A DNA stretch of 13,936 nt. Source: CAZTAR01 sp043813895. GTDB lineage: Bacteria; Planctomycetota; Phycisphaerae; UBA1845; UTPLA1. Below are positions 5,057 through 13,040 of this stretch, piece by piece (the first letter of the stretch is position 1; every line of letters starts with the position of its first letter). The notes under the pieces are model-generated. The model saw only the letters and a program-made list of their open reading frames with translations. It did no database searches and was not told where the DNA came from. The stretch spans positions 1 through 13,936 of the forward strand of contig JBDRKQ010000206.1 in assembly GCA_043813895.1 (NCBI GenBank). Reading direction: 5' to 3'. The position numbers were made by a program, and so were the translations under genes.

Positions 5057-7294
5057 ATGAGCCGACGTATTCTCTTCCTCCAGCACCCGGGCAGCAACTC
5101 GCGCGACATCTTCGGCGATATCATCGAAGGCTATCGCGAGGCAGGACATGAGGTGTTTATTCTGGAGTTGGGGCCGCTCTGGAACAAGACACAACGCTGT
5201 GAGTTCGGAGAGGCTGCGAAAGCCTGCACCGAGATGTTCACCGAGACCATTCTCGGCTTTGTCTGGGCGAACCGGATCGACCTCTGCGTCAGTCTTTGGG
5301 CAAACGGACCCCTCTCACTGGGAGATAAAGACGGCGGCTCATTCTTCGAGTACGCCAAACTGCCAATGTTGATGCACTGGCTGGACGCGCCGCACTGGGC
5401 GCACTCGGGCACCGTGCTGGACGTGCCGGCTTCGTTTTTCAACGGGCCCAACAGTTTCCACGTGATCAACAACGTGGAGACCGCCAAAGAGATGAAGGGG
5501 GTGCTCGGCTTCTCCAACATCCTACCCCTGAGCAACGCGGCGAGTCCACGGAGCTTCCGGCCGTACCCCGCGAAAGCGAAGGATTTCGACATTGTTCTTG
5601 CGATCGGTGCGGACAACACGCAGCCGACGGACCTGATGTTGCGGGAACTCGCTAACGACGAGCCTGACATGCAAGCGATTCGTGCGGATATGGCCAGGGC
5701 GATGCAGGCAGAATTGTGCGAGATCGTGCAACAGGCGTGGGGAGGCCGACCGGGGCTTGAGCAGTTTGTGGAGTCGATGCTACAGGCCCGACTCGCCTGC
5801 CGTGACGAGGGCGTGCTGAATCAAATCGCCCGGCTTTCCAACGAGAACCATCAGATAGCCCCGGCGGTCATGTCGCTGCTCCAAAATCCGAAGTGCTACG
5901 TGCGGTTCTCGATGAAGCTCCGTGAGATGGAAAACTGGGAGCGGGCCTTCAGCTTCGCGTATCTCACGCGGCACTTCCGATGTGCGACCTTTGGCTTGGA
6001 AGAGCCATTCAAGGATTGGCCCGGCACGTGGGAGTATCTCGGCAGCCTGCCCTACGGCGACCAATCGAAGGCGTATGGCCGGGGCTGGTTCGGCCTCAAC
6101 GTGATGCGCTGGCAGGACGATGTCGGCCTGAACCTCAAACCGTTCGAGATCACGCTTTCGGGAACATGCCTGCTCCAATCATACCGCGTGGGAATGGAGC
6201 AGCACTTCGATGATTCGCAGGCCGTGGTCTTTCGTACACCGCAGGAATGCCGGCGCACGGTTGCGAAGCTGCTGAAGAACACGGACGGCATCGACCGGAT
6301 GGCCGCCGCAGGTCGGGCAAGATCGCTGTCTCAGCATTGCTGGAAGCACCGCGCGGCGGAGATCACCCAGGCCCTGTTTGGCAAGATGGGCCGGGCCGCG
6401 CCGAAGAAGACTCCTGATAAACCGCGGAACAACCAAGGAGAAGGGCAAGTCTTCTTGCTCGGATCGTGGCGTAGCGGGACCACCCTCTTGCGGAAGATCC
6501 TCGATAGTCACACACAGATTCACGCGCCCGCGGAGACGTGGTTCCTGCTGCCGCTCGTGGACATGTGGTGCGGTGAACACGCGGCGGAAGGGTCGCCCTC
6601 GCGTCAGGCGGCTGCGGCGATCCAGGGGCATCTCGACTTTGATCAGTTCCTCGAATGTTGCCGCGCCTTCGCGGCGAACTTCTATCAGGCGAGGATACCG
6701 CCGGAGGCGACGTACTACGTGGACAAGACGCCGTTCTACCTCAGGCTGGCGGACCTGCTGCCGCGACTGTTCCCCGAGGCGAAGTTCATCGTGCTCACGC
6801 GCGACCCGCGCGGCACGGTCTGGTCGCAACACACCTGGAAGCACATCGACAGCCCGGCGCCTGAGGGACATTTCGAGAGTGTCGCCGAGGACAACCGAGT
6901 CCTCGACAAGTTCCTCCAGGCCCATCCCGATCGAACGTTGCACGTGCAATACGAGCAGCTCTGCACGGAGCCGGAGTCGGCAGCACGGGTCCTGTGCGAG
7001 TTCCTGAATCTCCCGTACGAGTCCGGCATGATCGACTACGGCCTCAAGCCACATCACGAGGGATATGGCGACGAGAAGACGCGAGAGCACGACCGGCCGC
7101 ACGTGGAGGCGGTTCGGCGTTGGTCGACCGAGGACGGCCTGACAATCGGGCAGCAGGCCGAGTTGGCGCGTGCATGTGGCAAGGACGTGCTGATCCGACT
7201 GGGCTATCCGGAGTATGCCGACCTGGCCCAAGATCGCGAGACTGCCGCGGCCGCCTGCGCGTCTTCGCAGCGGCTGACGCCCGTACGTATATAG
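5057..7294 (+). CDS. CgeB-like glycosyltransferase fused to a PAPS-dependent sulfotransferase
   Basis: A 745-residue cytoplasmic fusion. Residues 1-440 look like a CgeB/DUF3880-type glycosyltransferase of GT-B fold. It opens with a Rossmann start (RILFLQHPG), has a GRGWFGLNV segment at about 341-349 and KPFEITLSGTCLL at 361-373 (Glu364 at the usual donor-site Glu). It closes with a typical tail (FRTPQECRRTVAKLL, AAAGRARSLSQHCWKHRA). After a Lys/Pro-rich linker (448-462), residues 465-700 form a Sulfotransfer_3 domain: the 5'-phosphosulfate loop LLGSWRSGTTLL (468-479), and the 3'-phosphate motif IVLTRDPRGTVWS with Arg582 and Ser590. The start ATG at 5057 has AGGTGG nearby; upstream in-frame codons overlap the terminator-like hairpin and were rejected. 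A likely role is making a sulfated glycan or glycosylated surface component. Both substrates are unknown. Confidence 0.87.
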   Translation: MSRRILFLQHPGSNSRDIFGDIIEGYREAGHEVFILELGPLWNKTQRCEFGEAAKACTEMFTETILGFVWANRIDLCVSLWANGPLSLGDKDGGSFFEYAKLPMLMHWLDAPHWAHSGTVLDVPASFFNGPNSFHVINNVETAKEMKGVLGFSNILPLSNAASPRSFRPYPAKAKDFDIVLAIGADNTQPTDLMLRELANDEPDMQAIRADMARAMQAELCEIVQQAWGGRPGLEQFVESMLQARLACRDEGVLNQIARLSNENHQIAPAVMSLLQNPKCYVRFSMKLREMENWERAFSFAYLTRHFRCATFGLEEPFKDWPGTWEYLGSLPYGDQSKAYGRGWFGLNVMRWQDDVGLNLKPFEITLSGTCLLQSYRVGMEQHFDDSQAVVFRTPQECRRTVAKLLKNTDGIDRMAAAGRARSLSQHCWKHRAAEITQALFGKMGRAAPKKTPDKPRNNQGEGQVFLLGSWRSGTTLLRKILDSHTQIHAPAETWFLLPLVDMWCGEHAAEGSPSRQAAAAIQGHLDFDQFLECCRAFAANFYQARIPPEATYYVDKTPFYLRLADLLPRLFPEAKFIVLTRDPRGTVWSQHTWKHIDSPAPEGHFESVAEDNRVLDKFLQAHPDRTLHVQYEQLCTEPESAARVLCEFLNLPYESGMIDYGLKPHHEGYGDEKTREHDRPHVEAVRRWSTEDGLTIGQQAELARACGKDVLIRLGYPEYADLAQDRETAAAACASSQRLTPVRI

Positions 7295-7303
7295 CGTTCA
7301 AGT

Positions 7304-7432
7304 GGGGTGGCATCGGTACCGAGGGAGGCACCCTGCCAGGTGGCCCGCTCGTTACCCTTGGAACGCCTTGGGGCTCATTTCCCACGGGTAAGCTCCGCCG
7401 CCCACCGCGGCTCCGCTAATCCATGCCACCCC
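7304..7432. repeat. 10-bp inverted repeat spanning the intergenic gap
   Basis: GGGGTGGCAT (7304-7313) and its exact reverse complement ATGCCACCCC (7423-7432) flank a 109-base interior. The interior holds a CGGTACCG palindrome (7314-7321) and other GC-rich short stems. It fills most of the gap between the sulfotransferase fusion and the next gene. It could be a folded untranslated structure or a small non-autonomous element; no flanking target duplication was recognised. Confidence 0.5.
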
Positions 7433-7508
7433 GGCGGGACGCCGGTGTCACACTCAATCGCTCAATGCACTAGAATGCCCCCCGGCAACAGCTCGGAGGG
7501 AACGCGCA

Positions 7509-8690
7509 ATGGACCAAGCCTTCTTCTGGTGTTATCCGTGGGACCTCGAAGACGAGGGCATCGAGGCGTCGCTCGCCCGGATGGCGGGAGAGATCGGCGT
7601 CACCGCCGTCTCGGTCGCCGCGACTTGCCGCGACATCGACCAACTTCGCGCCCGCCGGATCGGCGAGCGCCGGACCGTCCGCTTCGAGGCCGCCGCACAC
7701 TTTCAACCGGACCGGCCCCGCTATCCCAAGCGAGGGATCACTCCTGCTACGGCATCCTGGGTGAAGTCGCGAAACCCGTTGGCGAAGATCGCCAAGGAAG
7801 CAGAGCGGCAGGGGATCAAACTCCGAGCCTGGGCTGTGTGCTGTCACAGCAGCACGATGGTCGCGAGATATCCGATGGCGTCGTGCGTGGACATCTTCGG
7901 CGACCCGATCGGCACGTGGCTGTGCCCCGGCAACCCGGATGTCCGAGAGTACCTGGCTGCGCTCGTCGAGGACTTGACGACAAACTACCCGCTGGACGCA
8001 ATCGAGCTGGAGGCGGCGGACTTTGGCCACGGCACGGGCGAACTCAGCGCCCGCGAGTGTGGCGTGCGACTCGGGCCGGTCGCGCGGAAACTGCTGTCGT
8101 GGTGCTTTTGCTCATCATGCCGCCAGCGCGCCTCGATCGCGAGCGTCGACGTTGAAGCCGTGCTCGCCTCGGCGAAAACGCACATCGAGGCCGCCTTCCG
8201 ACTGGAGCCGGCCCCGCACGAGACGTTTGACGCCCTCCTCGCCGTCGACGCAGGCTTGCGGGCGTACTTCGAACTGCGATGCGAGACCGTGAAGACGCTC
8301 GTTCGTGACATCAGACCGCCAAGCGGCGTGCGGCTGCTGCTCCACGTCGAGCCGGATATTTACATCAGCGGCGCCGACGTCGCGGACCTGCGCGAGCACT
8401 GTGACGGGTTCGTCAAGAGCGCGTCGGACTACGGGACCCCGCAGTGGCAAGGGCACCTGGATAACATCGTTGATCAAGCCGGCTCAGCGACGGCGGTTGA
8501 CGTGGGACTGCCGTGCTACCCGGCCTTGATGCCGAGCAGCGACGCACTGGTGGCCGCGGCGCACCAGGCCTCGCAGTCCGGGCATAGAGCGATCGGCTTC
8601 CACCATTACGGCCTCGCGCCGGAGCCGTGCCTGGAGTGGGTGCGACAAGCAGTGCGATACGCGCGTCGGGAACCCGTCCAGAGCAGTTGA
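7509..8690 (+). CDS. uncharacterised protein resembling TIM-barrel glycoside-hydrolase-like proteins
   Basis: A 393-residue protein without signal peptide, preceded by a strong ribosome binding site GGAGGG 8 bases before the ATG. It has features seen in a group of unassigned, glycosidase-like TIM-barrel proteins: FFWCYPWD near the start, an RYPMASC segment, LCPGNPDVREYL at about 138-149, PLDAIELEAADFGHG at 161-175, and a Cys-rich CFCSSC (Cys199, 201, 204) that could bind a metal. Late strands (LLLHVEPDIYISGADV, GLPCYPAL, AIGFHHYGL) fit the closing barrel. Glu166 and Glu168 are candidates for catalytic acids but this is not shown. The family assignment is from memory of similar proteins, not a search. 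There is no obvious partner; it lies between the sulfotransferase fusion and the M48 protease, all on the plus strand. Confidence 0.7.
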   Translation: MDQAFFWCYPWDLEDEGIEASLARMAGEIGVTAVSVAATCRDIDQLRARRIGERRTVRFEAAAHFQPDRPRYPKRGITPATASWVKSRNPLAKIAKEAERQGIKLRAWAVCCHSSTMVARYPMASCVDIFGDPIGTWLCPGNPDVREYLAALVEDLTTNYPLDAIELEAADFGHGTGELSARECGVRLGPVARKLLSWCFCSSCRQRASIASVDVEAVLASAKTHIEAAFRLEPAPHETFDALLAVDAGLRAYFELRCETVKTLVRDIRPPSGVRLLLHVEPDIYISGADVADLREHCDGFVKSASDYGTPQWQGHLDNIVDQAGSATAVDVGLPCYPALMPSSDALVAAAHQASQSGHRAIGFHHYGLAPEPCLEWVRQAVRYARREPVQSS

Positions 8691-8724
8691 GGCTTGAGCG
8701 TGTCTGATCCGTTCACGCTCTGTT

Positions 8725-8783
8725 GTAGCGTCGCCTCCCGTGGCTGGCGTTGTCAGTGGCGTCGGCCCCAGGTGGCCGACGGG
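8725..8783. repeat. third tandem pair of the GTAG REP-like unit
   Basis: Unit 1 is GTAG (8725-8728), CGTCGCCTCCC, then GTGGCTGGCGT. Unit 2 starts with GTGG (8756-8759) and has an intact palindrome: CGTCGGCC (8760-8767), loop CCAGGT, GGCCGACG (8774-8781). Spacing is 31 bases. It sits in the roughly 300-base gap (8691-8993) before the M48 protease gene; the rest of that gap shows no gene. Confidence 0.7.
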
Positions 8784-8993
8784 AATGACCCGTTTGCTGA
8801 AGATCCATGTGTATCTGATCCGAGCCTCAAGCGCTGGTGCGTGATTGTAGAGACTTGACCCACTCGCTTGCGCTCGGGGCTTGGATTCTCACGGGTGCGG
8901 CTCTGATCGGCCCCGGGTTCCTGCGCATGGCGCGCTGTCAAACTCGCGCAATCGCGTTTACAATCTCGCCTGAGTCGAATGGGCGGCACGCGG

Positions 8994-11006
8994 ATGGACT
9001 TCTTCATACATCAGGAACAGGCTCGGAAGAACAGCCAGCGGCTGGTCATCCTGTTCTTGCTGGCGGTGCTGTGCATTATTGCGGCGTTGTACGTCGTCGC
9101 CATGGCCGTCATCAACGCAGATCACTGGCAGCGAATCGCGGATTCTGACCGGGGTGTCGAAACGTTTCAGATGTCCTGGTGGCGGGTGAACGTGCTCGCG
9201 GGTGTGGCTGCGGCGGCGGTGTTGATCATCGGCGGCGGCAGTCTCCACAAGATCTACAAACTCCGCGGTGGGGGGGCGACGGTGGCGCTCGGCCTCGGCG
9301 GGCGGTACGTCAATCCGGAGACGACCGACCCGGACGAGCGGCGGCTGATGAATGTGGTCGAGGAGATGGCGATCGCCTCTGGCGTGCCGATGCCGATGGT
9401 ATTCGTGCTGGACGACGAGGAGGGCATCAACGCGTTCGCCGCGGGTTACACACCGAACGACGCGGCCGTGGCCGTCACGTTGGGCTGCGTGCGATTGATG
9501 AAGCGCGACGAATTGCAGGGCATCATCGCGCACGAGTTCAGCCATATCCTCTCAGGGGACATGCGGCTGAACATCCGGTTGATCGGCCTGATTCACGGCA
9601 TCTTGATCATCGGGATCATCGGTATGGGCCTGGTCCGTGCCTCGACGACAAATGCGCAGGTCCGACGACGGGACAAGGGCGGCGGGGCGATGATCTTCAT
9701 TGGCCTGGCCCTGGCGGCGATCGGCTATGTCGGCGTGTTCTTCGGCAGATTGATCAAGGCGGCGATCTCGCGTCAGCGCGAGTTTCTGGCGGACGCGTCG
9801 GCGGTGGACTTCACGCGGAATCCCGACGGCATTGCCGGCGCGCTGAAGAAGATCGGCGGCTATACGCGCGGTTCTCTGGTCCTCTCGGCCGAAGGCGAAG
9901 CGCTGAGCCACATGTTCATCGCCGATAGCAGGATCAAGGGATTCCAGACCGCCGGCTTTCTCTCCACACATCCGCCGCTACTTGACCGGGTCAAGCGAAT
10001 CGACCCGGGCTTCAACGGGCAGTGGCCCCGAATGGGAGCGACGGACCTGAAGAAAGGTGAAACCGGCGAGAGGCTGATGGCGGGCGGCGGGGGGCGAGCA
10101 GCCGCCGGCGTGGAGGCGGCGATGGGCGCGGTGGGGCTGGCAGCGACCGCGTCACTTGCTCTTTCGGCGGAGAGCGTTGTCGCGCAGGTGGGCTCTCCAA
10201 CGCCGGCACACCTTGCATACGGAGCCGCGCTGCTGGAGTCCTTGCCGCAACCGCTACGACAGGCCGCGCGCGAACCGGCCCGGGCGGTTTGCCTGGTCTT
10301 TGCGTTGTTGCTGGGCGACACGAAGGACCAGCGCCGGGCACAACTCGCTTTGCTGAAGGGGAGCGTCAAAGCGAACCTGCTGAAAGAAACGGTGCGTTTG
10401 TACAAGTCGCGTGCGTCGTTGGACGCGGCGGCGCGTCTCCCACTGGCGGACCTCGCCGCCGCGGCGCTTCGGCAGTTGACTGACGGGCAACGCCGGACGT
10501 TCACGAAGCAGGTGAGAGACCTGATCGAGGCGGACGAGACGATCACGATATTCGAGTTCGCGATCGAGAAACTGCTGCTGCACCGGCTCGAGTCCGCCGT
10601 CGACTCCGGGGGGCGGCGGGAACCGCAATACTACAGCTTTCGGCCGTTAAAGGGGTCTTGTGCGATTGTGCTGTCATGCCTTGCACGGGTTGGGAATACG
10701 GACGAGGAGGAGATTCTGCGCGCTTTTCGTGCCGCCGTGGCCAGGCTGCCCAAGGGGCGCGAACCGATGGATCGACCTCTCCCGGCGGCGGCGTGTTCGT
10801 TTGCCGCGTTGGACGAAGCGCTGGATGTGCTGGCGATGGCGTCGCCCGTACTCAAGCAGCGCATCATCGACGCGCTCGCGCATTGCGTGTTGGTGGATGG
10901 GCAAGTGACCGTCGAGGAGGCGGAGTTGTTGCGAGCGGTCGCCAACTGCCTGGACTGTCCGCTGCCGCCATTCCTGCCCACGGCGAGCCACAAGACAGCA
11001 TCGTGA
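8994..11006 (+). CDS. HtpX-like M48 membrane metalloprotease with long C-terminal extension
   Basis: A 670-residue integral membrane protein. Transmembrane segments are at about residues 17-39 and 65-85, then the zinc site HEFSH (His180, Glu181, His184) in IIAHEFSHILSGD, two further hydrophobic segments (about 197-214 and 231-253), and REFLADASAV with Glu263 as third zinc ligand. NAFAAGYTPNDAAVAVT is the typical HtpX segment before the active site. HtpX removes damaged or misfolded membrane proteins. The extension from about 330 onward is alpha-helical and Ala/Leu-rich. Near 622-660 it has a TerB-like pattern (DALAHCVLVDGQVTVEEAELLRA). Ordinary HtpX is about 290 residues, so this is a large-type member. 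The start is ambiguous: ATG at 8979 adds five residues; 8994 (MDFFIHQEQARKN) was preferred because the family tends to begin this way and GGGCGG precedes it. Confidence 0.88.
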   Translation: MDFFIHQEQARKNSQRLVILFLLAVLCIIAALYVVAMAVINADHWQRIADSDRGVETFQMSWWRVNVLAGVAAAAVLIIGGGSLHKIYKLRGGGATVALGLGGRYVNPETTDPDERRLMNVVEEMAIASGVPMPMVFVLDDEEGINAFAAGYTPNDAAVAVTLGCVRLMKRDELQGIIAHEFSHILSGDMRLNIRLIGLIHGILIIGIIGMGLVRASTTNAQVRRRDKGGGAMIFIGLALAAIGYVGVFFGRLIKAAISRQREFLADASAVDFTRNPDGIAGALKKIGGYTRGSLVLSAEGEALSHMFIADSRIKGFQTAGFLSTHPPLLDRVKRIDPGFNGQWPRMGATDLKKGETGERLMAGGGGRAAAGVEAAMGAVGLAATASLALSAESVVAQVGSPTPAHLAYGAALLESLPQPLRQAAREPARAVCLVFALLLGDTKDQRRAQLALLKGSVKANLLKETVRLYKSRASLDAAARLPLADLAAAALRQLTDGQRRTFTKQVRDLIEADETITIFEFAIEKLLLHRLESAVDSGGRREPQYYSFRPLKGSCAIVLSCLARVGNTDEEEILRAFRAAVARLPKGREPMDRPLPAAACSFAALDEALDVLAMASPVLKQRIIDALAHCVLVDGQVTVEEAELLRAVANCLDCPLPPFLPTASHKTAS

Positions 11007-11083
11007 GTGCGTCTGTGGGAGAAGCCCCCCGCCGGCGCTGCGACGCTCAGAACCCGCGCATAAATAAGTCGCACATTTCATAT

Positions 11084-11137
11084 GGGTGGTACGGGCATCT
11101 TGCCCGTGCGGCTACGGGCGGGACGCCCGTACCACCC
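11084..11137. repeat. nested palindrome between convergent genes
   Basis: GGGTGGTACGGGC (11084-11096) is exactly complementary to GCCCGTACCACCC (11125-11137). Inside, GCCCGT (11102-11107) and ACGGGC (11114-11119) also pair. The four six-base arms allow either one long stem or two side-by-side hairpins (ACGGGC-ATCTT-GCCCGT and ACGGGC-GGGAC-GCCCGT). It lies between the convergent M48 and CPBP genes. The layout is like the 997-1080 element but the sequence is different. It could also work as a bidirectional terminator, although no T-run follows. Confidence 0.75.
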
Positions 11138-11172
11138 TTCGGCATCCGTTCAGTTCTTTTATGCGCACGCCC

Positions 11173-12072
11173 TCAGACGCCCCATGCAAGCCAGAGCAGG
11201 GTCTTGCCGTTGAAAACGGCGTGTAGCAGTATGACGGCGGTGAGCGAACGGGTCTTCGCGTAAACGTACCCCAGCACCATGCCGAAGAAGCACAGCGTGG
11301 GGATCGTGTGCCCCACCGAATAATGGAGCAGGCCGAACGCACAGCCGCTGAAGATGATCGCCTGCCACTGCGAGCGCCACCACTTTGCGAGCGCGCTCTG
11401 AATCAACCCCCGCAAGAGCAGCTCTTCGACGATCGGCGCAAGGACCAGCGTGCCGATGACGGTCAGGCTCCTCACCCACGTCGGCGTGTCCACCGCCCGG
11501 AGCGCGCGGATCGCCTCGTGCTCCGGCGGGGCGTACTCCGCATCGAACAGCCACAAGACCTTGAGCGTGAGATACAGCAGCCCGGCACAGACCGGCCAGA
11601 TGGCGACGTATGTGACGACAGCACGCAGCAGGTGCGCCGGCCAGCGAGTCACACTCAGACCCCACGCCGCGAGCCCTCCTGGAAAGCGCAGGCGGCCTAT
11701 CAGGAGCAACACGGCGCCGGCGGCGATCTGCCCCGCCGCCAAACCCACGACGCTCCGGGGATCATTGGGCATCGTCTCGGCGGGCCGGCTCGCCGTCGTG
11801 AGCGCCGGCTGCGTCGCGACCTCCGCCGGCAGGCCGACGCCGCTGATCCAACCGGCAGCCTGCACGAACATTCCTGGCAGAAGCAAGCCGACCATGAGGG
11901 CTAGAAGCAAGTCAATGGGCTCGAGTCGGTGGACGGGGGGGGGCGGCAGGCGGACGGCCTGTCGCCAGCGCCGGCGCACGCTAAGATAGACGACCAGCGT
12001 TACGATCGCGGCCGCGCCGACACACTGGAGGACGATTTCAGCGTCTTGCCTGGAGAACGTCTCAGGCAACAT
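11173..12072 (-). CDS. CPBP family intramembrane metalloprotease (CAAX-like)
   Basis: A 299-residue polytopic membrane protein of the CPBP/Abi (Rce1-like) family. All three motifs are present near the C-terminus: EELLLRG with Glu216, Glu217 and Arg221; FGLLH with His250; and HAVFN with His284 and Asn288. These line the metal/water site in Rce1-type proteases. Several hydrophobic segments precede them (LLLALMVGLLLPGMF, AVLLLIGRL, AVVTYVAIWPVCAGLLYL). The start at 12070-12072 was chosen because AAAGGA lies 4 bases upstream. A longer frame to 12165 would run into the trpC coding region on the other strand. It is transcribed away from trpC (58 bases between starts) and towards the M48 protease. 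The substrate is unknown; family members act in processing, bacteriocin self-immunity or scaffolding. Confidence 0.87.
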   Translation of the reverse strand: MLPETFSRQDAEIVLQCVGAAAIVTLVVYLSVRRRWRQAVRLPPPPVHRLEPIDLLLALMVGLLLPGMFVQAAGWISGVGLPAEVATQPALTTASRPAETMPNDPRSVVGLAAGQIAAGAVLLLIGRLRFPGGLAAWGLSVTRWPAHLLRAVVTYVAIWPVCAGLLYLTLKVLWLFDAEYAPPEHEAIRALRAVDTPTWVRSLTVIGTLVLAPIVEELLLRGLIQSALAKWWRSQWQAIIFSGCAFGLLHYSVGHTIPTLCFFGMVLGYVYAKTRSLTAVILLHAVFNGKTLLWLAWGV

Positions 12073-12076
12073 GGAA

Positions 12077-12082
12077 TCCTTT
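12077..12082 (-). promoter_or_regulatory. ribosome binding site deciding the CPBP start
   Basis: AAAGGA on the minus strand, 4 bases before the ATG at 12070-12072. It supports the 299-residue product over the 330-residue alternative that overlaps trpC. Confidence 0.6.
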
Positions 12083-12130
12083 GAAACTACGCCAGCTAGC
12101 CGCAGGAGTGACGACAGACACCAAACAAGC

Positions 12131-12928
12131 ATGAGTACTATATTGGCATCCATTGTCGAGACCAAGCGGGTTGAAGTCGCCGCAGCTCGGCGCGATCGGC
12201 CCGTCGAGGAGGTCGAGGCCGCCGCAAGGGCGGCACCGGCGCCCAGGGATTTCTACGCGGCCGTCACCGCGCCGACGGGTCCAATCGGCCTGATTGCGGA
12301 GATCAAGAAGGCTTCTCCTTCCGCCGGTCTCATCCGCCGGGACTTCGACCCTGTCGTCATCGCGAGAATCTACGAACGCAGCGGAGCCGCCGCCCTGAGC
12401 GTGTTGACGGACGAGACGTACTTCTCGGGGCGGCTCGCGTACGTTCAGACCGTCAAGGATGTCGTCTCGCTGCCTATTCTTCGGAAGGACTTCATCGTTG
12501 ACTCGTACCAGGTCTTCGAGAGTCGAGCTGCCGGGGCCGACGCGATTTTGCTGATTACCGAAGTCCTCTCCGTCGAGACCATCGCATCATTCATCTCGAT
12601 TGCCGGCGAATTGGGGATGGCCGCGTTGCTCGAAGTCCACGATGCGGAACAACTGGAGAATGTGCGCGGACTCATCAGCGCCCATCGCCGCGTGATTCTG
12701 GGAATCAACAATCGGGATCTGCACCGTCAGCGGACGGATCTGCGGACGACGGAGGATCTCGCGCCGCGCCTCTCCTCCGGCACTCCGTTTGTGGCCGAGA
12801 GCGGCATCAAGACGCGGTCGGACGTGCTGCGATTGCAGCGCGCCGGGGCGACGGCTCTGCTGATCGGAGAGACCTTCATGCGTGCCGCTGACATCGGCGC
12901 GAAGGTCCGCGAGCTGATGGGAACATGA
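12131..12928 (+). CDS. trpC: indole-3-glycerol phosphate synthase
   Basis: A 265-residue TIM-barrel enzyme that closes the ring of CdRP (carboxyphenylamino-deoxyribulose phosphate) to indole-3-glycerol phosphate in tryptophan synthesis. The catalytic residues of the family are all visible: Glu57 and Lys59 in AEIKKASPS, Lys119 in LRKDF, Glu168 in LLEVH, Asn193 in GINNRDL, and Glu223-Ser224 in VAESGI. The phosphate-binding end ALLIGETFM is also present. Length is normal for a monofunctional enzyme. The start at 12131 (MSTILASIVETKR) matches the usual N-terminus; an in-frame ATG at 12071 would add 20 atypical residues and reach back to the CPBP start. No strong ribosome binding site is seen. No other trp gene is nearby, so the pathway genes are dispersed in this genome. 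Confidence 0.95.
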   Translation: MSTILASIVETKRVEVAAARRDRPVEEVEAAARAAPAPRDFYAAVTAPTGPIGLIAEIKKASPSAGLIRRDFDPVVIARIYERSGAAALSVLTDETYFSGRLAYVQTVKDVVSLPILRKDFIVDSYQVFESRAAGADAILLITEVLSVETIASFISIAGELGMAALLEVHDAEQLENVRGLISAHRRVILGINNRDLHRQRTDLRTTEDLAPRLSSGTPFVAESGIKTRSDVLRLQRAGATALLIGETFMRAADIGAKVRELMGT

Positions 12929-13040
12929 GCCCGCTATGCCTGCACCGCCGGCGCTGCGGACATCCGACTCTCGTGTTCTGTTACGCATTGAATGATGGAT
13001 TCAGCGTGCGGGTGCGACTGGTGGATTCGGACGCGGGCAC

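Noticed and set aside
6179..7231. Long minus-strand open frame opposite the sulfotransferase domain
   Set aside because: The plus strand encodes clear PAPS-binding motifs here; the antisense translation is Arg/Leu-rich with no recognisable domain.
7307..8155. Plus-strand frame of 282 codons overlapping the barrel-like gene
   Set aside because: Translation is Arg/Gly/Pro-rich, while the overlapping frame starting at 7509 has a strong ribosome binding site and protein-like composition.
11084..11137. Classical Rho-independent terminator
   Set aside because: The stem is strong but no T-run follows on either strand, so only a palindromic repeat is claimed.
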